From an uncultured Methylobacter sp. (lineage in GTDB: Bacteria; Pseudomonadota; Gammaproteobacteria; Methylococcales; Methylomonadaceae): a stretch of DNA of 64,000 nucleotides. Location of the stretch: contig CAILCX010000062.1 in the NCBI GenBank assembly GCA_903832775.1, forward strand, positions 1-64,000. Reading direction: 5' to 3'. Below, one piece after another: positions 1 to 10,591 of this stretch (within the stretch, counting starts at the first letter, position 1; each line of letters opens with the position of its first letter). Made by a program: the position numbers and the translations under genes. The notes under the pieces are model-generated. The model searched no databases. It had not been told where the DNA came from and saw only the letters and a program-made list of their open reading frames with translations.

Positions 1-485
1 GCTTGCGCTGCCGATGAGGCGTGGGCGAGAGCTTCTTGTTCAGCCCTGCTTGCGTTTTCAGCACTAACGATCGTATTCTGAGCTGCGGTTTCGGCAGCAA
101 CAGCTTGTTGTTGGGCTAGTCTTGAAAAGTCTTGAGCAGTCAGTCCCGAAGTCCCGCTTTCTGTTGCCGCTTGTGCTGCCGATGAGGCGTGGGCGAGAGT
201 TTCTTGCTCAGCCCGACTGGCATTTTCAGCACTACCAATGGCATTCTGAGCTGCGAAAGCGGCGCTTTCCGCATCTCTTTCAGCATGATGGCGAACTAAT
301 TCGGCTTGATAAGCATGCTGATCTGCTTGAACTGCTCGTTCAGCCGCTGATTGCGCCTGAAATTCAGCTGCTCGCTGAGATTGCTCTGCTGATAGATATG
401 AATCTTCACAACGGTTTGCGGCCTGTCTGGCGCGATCGGCTTCTTGATTGGCGATATCGAGTGCTTCGGAAATGTATTCTGACAT
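1..485 (-). CDS. Ala-rich repeat, coiled-coil-like protein (C-terminus beyond window)
   Basis: The minus strand is open from ATG at 485 to the window edge, giving about 161 residues starting MSEYISEALDIANQEADRAR. AGAAGG lies 8 bases upstream of the ATG and supports this start. The product is very rich in Ala, Gln, Glu and Ser, with no signal peptide or membrane segment. It contains at least two copies of a 56-residue unit including the stretch SAENASRAEQE. Composition suggests a long helical or coiled-coil rod, as in filament or tail-fibre-like proteins. No family is recognised. The plus-strand frame at 122-487 is its shadow. That it is a real gene is fairly sure; its function is unknown. Confidence 0.7.
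   Translation of the reverse strand, partial: MSEYISEALDIANQEADRARQAANRCEDSYLSAEQSQRAAEFQAQSAAERAVQADQHAYQAELVRHHAERDAESAAFAAQNAIGSAENASRAEQETLAHASSAAQAATESGTSGLTAQDFSRLAQQQAVAAETAAQNTIVSAENASRAEQEALAHASSAAQ
11..256. repeat. Tandem 168-bp coding repeat
   Basis: Bases 11-88 recur at 179-256 with a few substitutions (both begin ccgatgaggcgtgggcgaga). The offset is exactly 168 bp, or 56 codons, so the reading frame is kept. The repeat lies inside the Ala-rich minus-strand gene and continues past the left edge. Confidence 0.8.
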
Positions 486-2676
<2,191 letters not shown>

Positions 2677-2680
<4 letters not shown>

Positions 2681-2943
2681 ACAATCAACAGCTTAAAATC
2701 AGAATCGAAAACCAGATTAAACGCATTAGAAAAGCGGAGCATGAGCGCCCAAATTTATTATCACAAACTGTTTATATCGGCACACTGGGTCTGGTCATGG
2801 TCTTGCCAGTTGTTGGCGGGGTTTATTTAGGACGCTGGCTGGATGGCATGATGGACGGTTATTCAATGCGCTGGACACTTAGCTTATTGTCTACAGGTTT
2901 AGTGATTGGTATTTTTAATGTCTATTTTTTAATTAAAGATTAA
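2677..2943 (+). CDS. atpQ: N-ATPase AtpQ-like small membrane protein (AtpZ/AtpI family)
   Basis: About 88 residues from ATG 2677, which overlaps the atpC stop; a TTG three codons upstream is also in frame. A basic N-terminus is followed by two membrane helices (roughly 30-52 and 63-87) with GRWLDGMMDG between them, typical of the AtpI/AtpZ family placed between atpC and atpB in N-ATPase operons. These proteins are thought to help c-ring assembly or cation handling. The partner gene atpR, expected next, is absent: only 11 bases separate this stop from atpB. Confidence 0.8.
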
Positions 2944-2954
2944 GCGGCTGACTC

Positions 2955-3620
2955 ATGGAAAGCGACTTTACTTTTACTCTAGGCCCAGTGGAAATAGGCT
3001 TATCATTAATAACAACCTGGGGCATCATGTTGGTGCTGGCGATAGTTGCCGGGCTTTCAACCCGGCGTCTGGAGATAATTCCTGGCATATTGCAAACCTC
3101 CGTTGAAAGCATCGTAGCCACTATCGATGAGGCCATTACTGCTGTCGCTCCCGAACACGCTCGGCAAATCATGCCTTTCATTGCGACGCTCTGGCTGTTT
3201 CTGATCATTGCCAATCTGGTCGGCTTAGTTCCGGGCCTACACTCGCCGACTCGTGATCTTTCTGTAACCTCGGCACTGGCGGTGCTGGTGTTTTTTTCGG
3301 TACACTGGTTCGGCATCAAGACACTGGGCTTAAAAAGCTATCTTCATCATTACCTGACACCCAGCCCGATTTTGCTACCTTTTCATATTATCAGCGAATT
3401 CACCCGTACCCTGGCATTGGCAATTCGCTTATTTGGCAATATGATGAGCCTTGAGATGGCAGCCATGCTGATCTTGCTAGTGGCCGGCTTTCTTGCACCC
3501 ATTCCGATTTTAATGCTGCATATTATAGAAGCACTGGTACAAGCTTATATCTTTGGCATGCTGGCACTGATTTATCTGGCCGGCGCGATGCAATCCCAAC
3601 AACTTAATTCACCGGAGTAA
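2955..3620 (+). CDS. atpB: N-type ATPase subunit a
   Basis: 221-residue polytopic subunit a that forms the ion half-channels against the c-ring. The penultimate helix contains RTLALAIRLFGNMMS, with the essential Arg of the IRLFGN motif, and the C-terminal helix carries EALVQAYIFGMLALIYL. Several hydrophobic segments precede these. Only 3 bases separate it from atpE. It is close in length to other N-type a subunits. Confidence 0.93.
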   Translation: MESDFTFTLGPVEIGLSLITTWGIMLVLAIVAGLSTRRLEIIPGILQTSVESIVATIDEAITAVAPEHARQIMPFIATLWLFLIIANLVGLVPGLHSPTRDLSVTSALAVLVFFSVHWFGIKTLGLKSYLHHYLTPSPILLPFHIISEFTRTLALAIRLFGNMMSLEMAAMLILLVAGFLAPIPILMLHIIEALVQAYIFGMLALIYLAGAMQSQQLNSPE

Positions 3621-3623
3621 TTT

Positions 3624-3890
3624 ATGTCTGACATTGCCTCAATTGTCCTGGGTTCCAGCATTGCCGCCATTATCGGCATCGCGTTGGGCGTCATGCTCCC
3701 GGCCTTGGCCATGGGCAAAGCCATCGGCAGTGCATTGGATGCCTTGTCGCGGCAGCCGGAATCGGAACGCTCAATCATGCGCACCCTGTTTATCGGTCTG
3801 GCCATGATTGAATCACTGGCGATTTATTGTCTGGTTATTATTTTAATCGTACTGTTTCGTAATCCGTTGCTTGAGTACATTGTTAAATGA
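3624..3890 (+). CDS. atpE: N-type ATPase subunit c
   Basis: 88-residue hairpin proteolipid of the rotor ring. Helix 1 (about 7-38), the polar loop RQPE (43-46) and helix 2 (about 52-79) are clear. The ion carboxylate is Glu63, followed by Ser64, with Tyr68 downstream (ESLAIY), resembling Na+-type rings. By eye alignment to Ilyobacter c, the Pro28 equivalent is kept (Pro26), but the Gln32 position is Met30. Ion specificity therefore cannot be read with confidence; at least one N-type ring (Burkholderia pseudomallei) has been reported as H+-coupled. Confidence 0.93.
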   Translation: MSDIASIVLGSSIAAIIGIALGVMLPALAMGKAIGSALDALSRQPESERSIMRTLFIGLAMIESLAIYCLVIILIVLFRNPLLEYIVK

Positions 3891-3986
3891 TAAAAGCAGG
3901 CGAAAGTTTCTAGGTTGAAGACTTTATGCCAAGAATAACCGCTGACATTAAACTTTCCATCTTGCATCTTGTGGACCTTAAAGCCT

Positions 3987-4736
3987 ATGGAATTTAATCT
4001 ATCCACCTTTGTTCTTGAAATCATCAATTTCCTGATTCTGATCTGGATTTTACAGAGGCTTTTTTACAAACCTCTGCTGAACGTGATTGCCAAGCGTAAA
4101 CAGTCTATTTACCAATCACTTGCCGATGCAAAAAACCTACAACAACAGGCCGAGCAGCAACGCAGCCTTTATGAAAATCGCCAAAAATTGTGGGAGCAAG
4201 AAAAACAGACTTCACTCATTGCCCTAGAATTGCAACTTGATGCCGAAAGAGTAACGCAACTGAACCGACTTAATACTGATCTTGAACAAGAGCGACAAAA
4301 AGCCAAGGTGACGCTATCAAGACAGCAGCAGGAGCACCAACAACAGGCCGAAAAACAAGCCTTGAAGAATGGTGCTAAATTTGCGTCACTATTGCTGCAA
4401 GAAGCTGCCGGACCTGAATTAGAGGGCCGCTTATTTATCTTAATGCTAAACAATCTGGCAACTTTACCGGAAGTCTGTAAACTGAGTTTGACTCCGCTGG
4501 AAATAAATAAAACGGTAGCGATTAAAATTACCAGTGCTTTTCCTTTATCCCTGGAAATGAGCCAGCAACTGGAACAAAAGCTGGAAAGCTTAATTAACAA
4601 TCGACTCAGTTTTCAATATCATCAGGATGTTGCCTTAATTGCCGGTCTCCGTCTCGACATCGGCTCCTGGGTATTGAACGCCAATGTAAAGCACGAACTG
4701 GTCGGTTTTGCCGAGCTTGATTATGACTACAATTGA
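3987..4736 (+). CDS. atpF: N-type ATPase b-delta fusion subunit
   Basis: 249 residues from ATG 3987; an in-frame TTG at 3969 is less likely. One N-terminal membrane helix (about 4-24) leads into the b-subunit stretch [11 protein letters not shown], then a long Gln/Glu-rich coiled coil (about 45-130). The last part contains [20 protein letters not shown], which matches the C-terminal pattern of subunit delta. The operon has no separate delta gene, so this b-delta fusion is the expected N-ATPase peripheral stalk. It overlaps atpA by 14 bases. Confidence 0.9.
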   Translation: MEFNLSTFVLEIINFLILIWILQRLFYKPLLNVIAKRKQSIYQSLADAKNLQQQAEQQRSLYENRQKLWEQEKQTSLIALELQLDAERVTQLNRLNTDLEQERQKAKVTLSRQQQEHQQQAEKQALKNGAKFASLLLQEAAGPELEGRLFILMLNNLATLPEVCKLSLTPLEINKTVAIKITSAFPLSLEMSQQLEQKLESLINNRLSFQYHQDVALIAGLRLDIGSWVLNANVKHELVGFAELDYDYN

Positions 4737-6207
4737 AACTTCCAAAAGCATACTGGACAAACAAAACGACTGGCTCGCTAACTATCGGTTAGGGCTTCGT
4801 GCAACCGAACAAGGGACTGTAGTATCTATCGGTGACGGCATTAGTTGGATTAAAGGACTGCCCTCGGCGGCGATTGAAGATATCCTGATTTTTGCTGACG
4901 GAAGTCAGGGCATGGTCTTTGATCTTAACCGCGACCGCATCGGCGCGATCTTACTCTACGAGACTGAAGCGCTAACTGCGGGCACCACGGTTTATCGCTC
5001 ACGGCATTCACTCAGTATTCCCGTGGGCAACGCATTTTTAGGTCGGATTGTCGACCCCATGGGAATGCCACTAGATGGACAAGGCTTACCTTTTCCATCC
5101 GGGCGCGAAAATATGGAAAAAGGCTCACCCGCCATTATTGCCCGAGACTTTGTCCATAAACCCTTATACACCGGCATAAAAATCATAGATACACTGATTC
5201 CGATAGGTAAAGGACAGCGGCAATTGATTGTGGGCGATGAAGGTCTGGGTAGAACGTCAATCGCACTGGATACTGTCATTAACCAGAAAGGTAAAAATGT
5301 ATTGTGCATTTATGTGCTGATTGGCCAGAAACGTTCTGCCGTAGTCAATACACTTGAAACCCTGAAAAAATATGGCGCATTAGACTATACGGTTTGCGTG
5401 GTAGCCGAGGCCAGTGCCCTGCCAGGCCTGCAATATATCGCTCCGTTTGCCGGATGTGCTTTGGCCGAATACTGGATGGCTCGAGGTAGGGATACACTGA
5501 TCATTTATGATGACTTATCCACCCATGCCAGAACCTATCGGGAGCTGTCGTTATTACTCAGGCGCCCACCAGGTCGGGAAGCGTTTCCGGGCGACATTTT
5601 TTTTGTCCATTCCCGTCTGCTCGAACGTTCGACCTGTCTCAATGCAGAAAATGGCGGCGGTAGCATGACCGCTTTACCGATCATCGAAACCAAGCAGGGC
5701 GAAATTGCCGCTTACATTCCAACCAATCTGATTTCCATTACTGACGGGCAAATCTATTTGGACAATGACCTGTTTGTATCAGGGTTTCGTCCGGCCATCG
5801 ACATCACCCGCTCGGTATCACGTATAGGCGGCAAAGCACAAGATATCAGCATTCGCGACCAAGCCGGACAAATGAAACTGGATTATCTGCAGTTTTTGGA
5901 ACTGGAAGCGTTCACCCGTTTTGGGCAGCGCCTAGAAGCCTCTATGGAAGCCAGAATTAAACGGGGACGATTGCTAAGGGAGTTATTAAAGCAGGAGCGA
6001 CTGGTTCCGCACAGCACTGTTTTTCAACTGGCCTGGCTGGCCGCATTTAACTTTGGGCTGTTTAATCAAACTGATGCTAAAGACATTACGAAGGTGTTGA
6101 AGTTAATTGATCAAGGCGTCAGCATGACAGCATTGACTTTAGAAAGCTCATTAGAAGAATGGCAAAAAGCACTCAAAGAATGGCTTAACCCAGAATCACA
6201 CTCATGA
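4723..6207 (+). CDS. atpA: N-type ATPase alpha subunit with altered P-loop
   Basis: 494-residue non-catalytic alpha subunit from ATG 4723 (TTG 4708 is also in frame). Strong alpha motifs are present: [22 protein letters not shown], and [10 protein letters not shown] with the arginine finger. The nucleotide-binding loop reads GDEGLGRTS (171-179) instead of the usual GDRQTGKT, so the Walker Lys is Arg177 (codon AGA at 5251). This should weaken nucleotide binding at the non-catalytic site; effects on turnover are not predictable from sequence. It overlaps atpF by 14 bases and atpG by 4. Confidence 0.93.
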   Translation: MTTIETSKSILDKQNDWLANYRLGLRATEQGTVVSIGDGISWIKGLPSAAIEDILIFADGSQGMVFDLNRDRIGAILLYETEALTAGTTVYRSRHSLSIPVGNAFLGRIVDPMGMPLDGQGLPFPSGRENMEKGSPAIIARDFVHKPLYTGIKIIDTLIPIGKGQRQLIVGDEGLGRTSIALDTVINQKGKNVLCIYVLIGQKRSAVVNTLETLKKYGALDYTVCVVAEASALPGLQYIAPFAGCALAEYWMARGRDTLIIYDDLSTHARTYRELSLLLRRPPGREAFPGDIFFVHSRLLERSTCLNAENGGGSMTALPIIETKQGEIAAYIPTNLISITDGQIYLDNDLFVSGFRPAIDITRSVSRIGGKAQDISIRDQAGQMKLDYLQFLELEAFTRFGQRLEASMEARIKRGRLLRELLKQERLVPHSTVFQLAWLAAFNFGLFNQTDAKDITKVLKLIDQGVSMTALTLESSLEEWQKALKEWLNPESHS

Positions 6208-7049
6208 GTCTGAGCCGCGAACTGCAATTGCATATAACGCAATTAAAAGAGATACGCAGTATTTTAAATGCCATGAAAAACCTTGCGTTCATAGAGCTAC
6301 ACAAATTATTGCATTTTAAAATCATGCAAGGTCAATCCGTGGCCACTATAGAAAATGTAATGCAGGATTTCCTGAGTTTTCACCCCTGCAAAGTCGCGCC
6401 TGAACATGTGACGCATTTTTGTGTTTTGCTTGGAGCAGAACGGGGCTTTTGCGGTGATTTTAACGAAAGCCTGATCAACGCAATCACAAGTCAATCTTAC
6501 ACTGGTATTATAGCTGTCGGTAGTCGCCTATGTAATCGCCTGGAAACATTAACTACCCCGGTTATTGCCAGACTGGAAGGTGCAAATGTCGCGGATGAAG
6601 TTTCCATTATTGTGACTCGTCTACTCGATACGATTAACTTTTCACCTGATTTTATGCTGACTGAAGACGCTATACCCACCCTAAAGTTAACGATTGTTTA
6701 CCATGATAACAACCCTAATCAAATTAACTTACGTCAGTTGTTTCCTCCAGTTACTAATAAACATGACAGTACGCCTCACTTCGGAACCCCGCCAATACTT
6801 AATTTAACAGCGGAAGCGTTTTTTACAGAGTTAATGGATCATTATTTATTTGCTGCGCTACATGAAATTTTTTATATCTCACTGACCGCTGAAAATCAAC
6901 GCCGACTCCAACATTTGGAAGCAGCCGTCAATCATTTGGATGATGAAACAACCCAACTACAAAAAAAATCCCAGATTTATCGTCAGGAAGAAATCACCGA
7001 AGAAATTGAAGTTATCTTGTTGAATGCAGAGAATAACCTGCTTGAATAA
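6204..7049 (+). CDS. atpG: N-type ATPase gamma subunit
   Basis: 281-residue central-stalk gamma subunit. The N-terminal helix contains [19 protein letters not shown], a diverged form of the family start (IKSVKNTQKITKAMEMVA). The conserved [11 protein letters not shown] matches the LCGxFN motif. A long C-terminal helix completes the coiled coil. It starts by ATGA overlap with atpA and is the last gene of the operon. No T-rich hairpin was seen downstream. Confidence 0.9.
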   Translation: MSLSRELQLHITQLKEIRSILNAMKNLAFIELHKLLHFKIMQGQSVATIENVMQDFLSFHPCKVAPEHVTHFCVLLGAERGFCGDFNESLINAITSQSYTGIIAVGSRLCNRLETLTTPVIARLEGANVADEVSIIVTRLLDTINFSPDFMLTEDAIPTLKLTIVYHDNNPNQINLRQLFPPVTNKHDSTPHFGTPPILNLTAEAFFTELMDHYLFAALHEIFYISLTAENQRRLQHLEAAVNHLDDETTQLQKKSQIYRQEEITEEIEVILLNAENNLLE

Positions 7050-7200
7050 AAGTGAAACTAACAACCCAAAAGTTGGAGAATTATGCCGTGTCGAGTAAAA
7101 TGGCTTATTAAAAGTCATAAGCCGATTGATTGTTATCGTCTGCATTAAGATACATTCCCCCATTAGTTCCTGAAAAAACGCCTTACATTCTCGATTATCT

Positions 7201-7713
7201 ATGAAATTATTATCTCAATACCTGTTACTTTGCTGGTTTAAAAATAACCCCGCCGACTTGATTCCTTCCAGATCGTTTATGTGGAAAACGGTAGTGTTTT
7301 ATCTTATTTCAGGCATTATCGTTGAGGGTCTGATTGCTGATCCTGCTGATGGCACGCTGGAAGTGTCTTTAAGGACTATCATGGCCTTTTCATCTATCGC
7401 CATTTTTTTGCTGGTCAGTAAAAAATGGCAGAATTTTTATCAATTGTTTACGGCTATTTTCGTCTGTGAAAACTTTATTATGACTCTGGCGATTGCGGCT
7501 GAGGCACTCGATTTTTGGATGGTGATGAGCAAACAGGAGTTGCGCGAAGAAATATCCATCGGTTTAGCTATTTTTTTGGTTGCCTGGTACCTGGCAATTG
7601 TCAGTTACATTTTTCGTCAGTTTTTTTCGTACAAAATGAGTGCCAGCGTTATTTTTGCATTCGGTTATTTTATTTTAACTTACGGTATCCCGATGCTGGT
7701 TATGGATATCTAG
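7201..7713 (+). CDS. Polytopic membrane protein of unknown function
   Basis: 170 residues with about five hydrophobic segments (near 28-45, 60-76, 82-102, 118-138, 145-168) and a short charged cytoplasmic start. No family or catalytic motif was recognised; the pattern loosely resembles Yip1-type small membrane proteins. It stands 150 bases after atpG on the same strand, so co-transcription is possible but not shown. Confidence 0.7.
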   Translation: MKLLSQYLLLCWFKNNPADLIPSRSFMWKTVVFYLISGIIVEGLIADPADGTLEVSLRTIMAFSSIAIFLLVSKKWQNFYQLFTAIFVCENFIMTLAIAAEALDFWMVMSKQELREEISIGLAIFLVAWYLAIVSYIFRQFFSYKMSASVIFAFGYFILTYGIPMLVMDI

Positions 7714-7841
7714 GAGACTAACCTGGAATGGAAGTCGTCGAATTAGGCAGTAATGTCTTGATTATCATTACTTATCAAGTCAGTTGATCAAGCTAGCATT
7801 AAAAAACCATTATTACTTAGAAAGTCACCTTAGCAATTTAC

Positions 7842-8444
7842 TTATTCATCTTTTGAATCCGACTCCTGATCTAAATCATCCAATACCTTGTCGTAAACCT
7901 CACGCAAACTTAGCTCGCATTCAATACTGTCCAGGGTAATAGTTGCATCAAGTCCTTCGGCTTCAGTTAAAACCCATACGTCGCCTAGTCGATGGTAACG
8001 CTCAATGATTGCCTGATCTTGAGACACCAACAAGTATTCGCGCAATGTCGGGATCTTGCGATAATGGGCAAACTTGCCGCCCCGGTCATACGCTTCGGTA
8101 GATGGCGAAAGCACTTCAATCAGTAAAGTCGGATTCAACAGGGTATCGACATGTGAATCATCAAATTGCGGTTTACCGCAGATAACAGTGATGTCCGGGT
8201 AATGGTAGCTATGAGTATCTGCCGCTTTGACACGCATATCGTTTACGTAAGCTTCGCAGGGGCGATTTTTAACTTGGTTATGCAATTCACTAGCGATGTT
8301 AATCGTTACCAAATTGTGTTTCCGGCTTGCACCGGTCATGGCAAAGATTTCACCGTTGTGGAATTCGCTTTTACTTGAAGCTGCGCGCTCCAGAATCAAA
8401 TACTCTTCAGCGGTGTAATGCGTTTTAGTCAATACTGCGGACAT
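7842..8444 (-). CDS. Uma2 family (DUF820) PD-(D/E)XK nuclease-like protein
   Basis: 200 residues. The start YTAEEYLILERAASSKSEFHNGE fits the Uma2 family (broken here by eye at YTAEEYLILE and SEFHNGEIFAMTGAS). The catalytic-like elements are YHYPDITV (Asp) and LLIEVLSPSTEAYDRGGK (Glu-x-Leu and Lys), matching a PD-(D/E)XK core. The acidic C-terminus (DLDQESDSKDE) is variable in the family. Such proteins are common in cyanobacteria and some methanotrophs, often in many copies; their role is unknown. It looks like a free-standing gene. Confidence 0.85.
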   Translation of the reverse strand: MSAVLTKTHYTAEEYLILERAASSKSEFHNGEIFAMTGASRKHNLVTINIASELHNQVKNRPCEAYVNDMRVKAADTHSYHYPDITVICGKPQFDDSHVDTLLNPTLLIEVLSPSTEAYDRGGKFAHYRKIPTLREYLLVSQDQAIIERYHRLGDVWVLTEAEGLDATITLDSIECELSLREVYDKVLDDLDQESDSKDE

Positions 8445-8495
8445 AAATCACCTCGTTTTGTTAACAAGCTTCGTGGGATTAAAACATATAATCAG

Positions 8496-9542
8496 TTATT
8501 TGGAAAAGGCAATAAATTGCCGATAAGGCGAGCCGTGTTTCCAGGTAAAGGCTTCGGTGTAATAATGCATTAACGCCAGATAACCAAGAAAGCCCAAGGT
8601 TATGGCTTTACGAATCTCTACACCAAAGAAGAACTGGGTAAGCTGATTAACCAAGCCGTCGCCGTAGGACTGCAATACAAAAGCCAGAAAAAATGAACTC
8701 AGCGGTAACACGATAACTATCGGCAGACGACAAAATGCGGCACAGCGATACATTAAATTCTGTGGTTGCCGTTGGTGTTTGTTGTAATCGTGTGCCACGT
8801 AAAAAATATAAGCGGTCGCGTCATGTACCAGTCTTGGTATCAGAATGGCAAAGAAATAGTATTGCTGAATGAAAAGATAAAAACTGCTTAATACTAAAAA
8901 TACATTAGACCACATAAACCACTTACCCAATGGTGTGGTCGCATAGCGTTGCCCCGCAAACACACTGCAAACCAGACCGGCACATAAGCTGCCGGCAATC
9001 AGTTTTATAGCTTCGAGTTGCTGCACTTCCAGGCTGTTTTTAAGAAATATGCCGATATAAACAAAAATGCCAGCGGTTACACTAAGGCACAAGATCAGAT
9101 TGAAAAACCAATCGGGCATTCGGCACAACCCGCGTCCCACACCCAGTTGCTGTCTGATGACATGGTAGACAGTCCAGGCCGATACCGTTACATACAGTGC
9201 TTGATAAGGAATAAACAAACTACCCAGGCCAAAAACCACTGCAATAGCAAGTGTCATCAAGATGATTTTTGACTGATAGAACTTCAGATATTGGGAATTG
9301 CTAACCAGCAAAATGGAACTGGCGACGATATGCGGTGTTCCGAAAATAATTTGAAATAATAAAAATTGTTTGGGACTGCTGGGTAAATTTTCATGCAAAT
9401 AACCCTGCCAAAACCAGCCATCCAATAATTGCAATATTAAACACAAGGGAATGATGACATACAAGCCTAACAACCATTTAAAGGAAACGGTTAACAGCTT
9501 GTCGTCAGGTAATGCTTGCGCTGAAAGGGCATGGGCAGGCAT
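8496..9542 (-). CDS. Multi-pass membrane protein with conserved-looking His motifs, unknown function
   Basis: 348 residues with about nine membrane helices. His-rich elements lie at helix ends: GTPHIVAS (near 69), TVYHVIRQQLG, PRLVHDATAYIFYVAHDYN, and near the C-terminus LMHYYTEAFTWKHGSPYR. This spread of His and acidic residues recalls membrane-bound metal enzymes (desaturase or Brp/Blh type), but no signature of those families is complete, so no function is assigned. AGGAGG-type sequence just upstream of the ATG (reading minus strand near 9550) supports the start. Confidence 0.75.
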   Translation of the reverse strand: MPAHALSAQALPDDKLLTVSFKWLLGLYVIIPLCLILQLLDGWFWQGYLHENLPSSPKQFLLFQIIFGTPHIVASSILLVSNSQYLKFYQSKIILMTLAIAVVFGLGSLFIPYQALYVTVSAWTVYHVIRQQLGVGRGLCRMPDWFFNLILCLSVTAGIFVYIGIFLKNSLEVQQLEAIKLIAGSLCAGLVCSVFAGQRYATTPLGKWFMWSNVFLVLSSFYLFIQQYYFFAILIPRLVHDATAYIFYVAHDYNKHQRQPQNLMYRCAAFCRLPIVIVLPLSSFFLAFVLQSYGDGLVNQLTQFFFGVEIRKAITLGFLGYLALMHYYTEAFTWKHGSPYRQFIAFSK

Positions 9543-9642
9543 AAATATATCCTCCTGTTATTTATGTTTAGTAGAATGATGAAATTAAGTGGTTCATTTT
9601 AGCTATTTTCCAGCATTGTTTTTAGTTTTTTAGGAGAAACTC

Positions 9643-10050
9643 ATGTCATTTCAGTTGCATCCACGCCTGGCAGAAGATTGCATAAGCATTGGCCAGTTTG
9701 AATTATGTCGATTATTAATGATGAATGACAGTCAGTACCCCTGGTTTATCCTGGTTCCGAAACGGCCTGAGCTGCAGGAAATTTATCAACTCAATAAGGC
9801 AGAACGTGCGTTATTGACTGAGGAATCCAGCTATCTTGCCGAGAGTCTGGCCAAGCTTTATAAAGCCGACAAAATGAATATTGCAGCAATCGGTAATTTG
9901 GTTCCGCAACTTCATATCCATCATGTTGTTCGCTACCAAATCGATAAAGCCTGGCCTGCACCAGTCTGGGGGAAGTTTGCCGCAGTGCCTTACAATGAAC
10001 AGCAGATTATAGATAACATTGATCGTCTTAAAGACTGTTTAAAAATGTAA
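9643..10050 (+). CDS. HIT domain protein
   Basis: 135-residue histidine-triad nucleotide-binding-fold protein. The motif reads QLHIHHVVRY, so the first two His of HxHxHxx are present and the third is Val, as in many proteobacterial HIT relatives that carry HIHV. The downstream AWPAPVWG is typical of this subgroup. The likely activity is hydrolysis of a dinucleotide or nucleotide phosphoramidate in the cytoplasm; the substrate is unknown. TTTTTAGGAGAAACTC before the ATG is a good ribosome site. Confidence 0.88.
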   Translation: MSFQLHPRLAEDCISIGQFELCRLLMMNDSQYPWFILVPKRPELQEIYQLNKAERALLTEESSYLAESLAKLYKADKMNIAAIGNLVPQLHIHHVVRYQIDKAWPAPVWGKFAAVPYNEQQIIDNIDRLKDCLKM

Positions 10051-10076
10051 CGACAGACTTTTGGTCTTAAGCAATC

Positions 10077-10517
10077 TTAATCAACCAGGAACTCGGTAAA
10101 ATAAGCTTCTTTAAAACCTTCTTCATGTTCGGCTTTGCCTTTTTTTTCCTTACCATGACCTTTGTCGCCTTCCATCTTTTCCAACGTTTCACGGATTATT
10201 TTTGTTGTTTCTTGCCGTAACGCTTCGCGCTGCTCCATGGTTTGCAATTCATCAGATGGGCGGCCGCTATATAACATGATTAATTCATGCCTTAAGGCGG
10301 GCATGTGTTTTTTTACGGCTTCAATCGTGCTGGCACCTTCAACCAATAATTGCACATTGATCAGTAAAAACTTTTTTGGTTCCGCCAAATTAACGGTAAA
10401 CTTGGGAGTCATTTCCATATATTTGGGACCCGTTTCTGCTTCCGCTTCTTTTGCTCCCTCATTTGCAGCAGCAACAGACATAAATAAAAAACTTAACACC
10501 AAAAGCCATAAACGCAT
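10077..10517 (-). CDS. FliL-like protein, signal peptide, orphan
   Basis: 146 residues from ATG 10517, chosen because GGAG lies 7 bases upstream; a TTG start further out is in frame. A cleavable signal (MRLWLLVLSFLFMSVAAA) replaces the FliL membrane anchor. The body MTPKFTVNLAEPKKFLLINVQL and the helical SGRPSDELQTMEQREALRQE fit the FliL family, which supports the flagellar stator. A Lys/Glu/His-rich insert (GDKGHGKEKKGKAEHEE) precedes the last strand. No flagellar gene is nearby, so its role is unclear. Confidence 0.8.
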   Translation of the reverse strand: MRLWLLVLSFLFMSVAAANEGAKEAEAETGPKYMEMTPKFTVNLAEPKKFLLINVQLLVEGASTIEAVKKHMPALRHELIMLYSGRPSDELQTMEQREALRQETTKIIRETLEKMEGDKGHGKEKKGKAEHEEGFKEAYFTEFLVD

Positions 10518-10591
10518 AACAGACTCCAATATCAAAAAATTAGTGGCTTAGTATAAGGCCAGACCCATCAATTCTAAAACGAATACACCTA

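Noticed and set aside
3987-4736. b-delta fusion as a new arrangement
   Set aside because: A long b subunit with a delta-like end is already characteristic of N-type ATPases.
7842-8444. Possible defence or transposon nuclease
   Set aside because: The Uma2 family alone, without mobile-element ends or defence partners, does not support this.
9643-10050. Missing third His in the HIT motif as an inactivation
   Set aside because: Val at this place is usual in this proteobacterial HIT subgroup.
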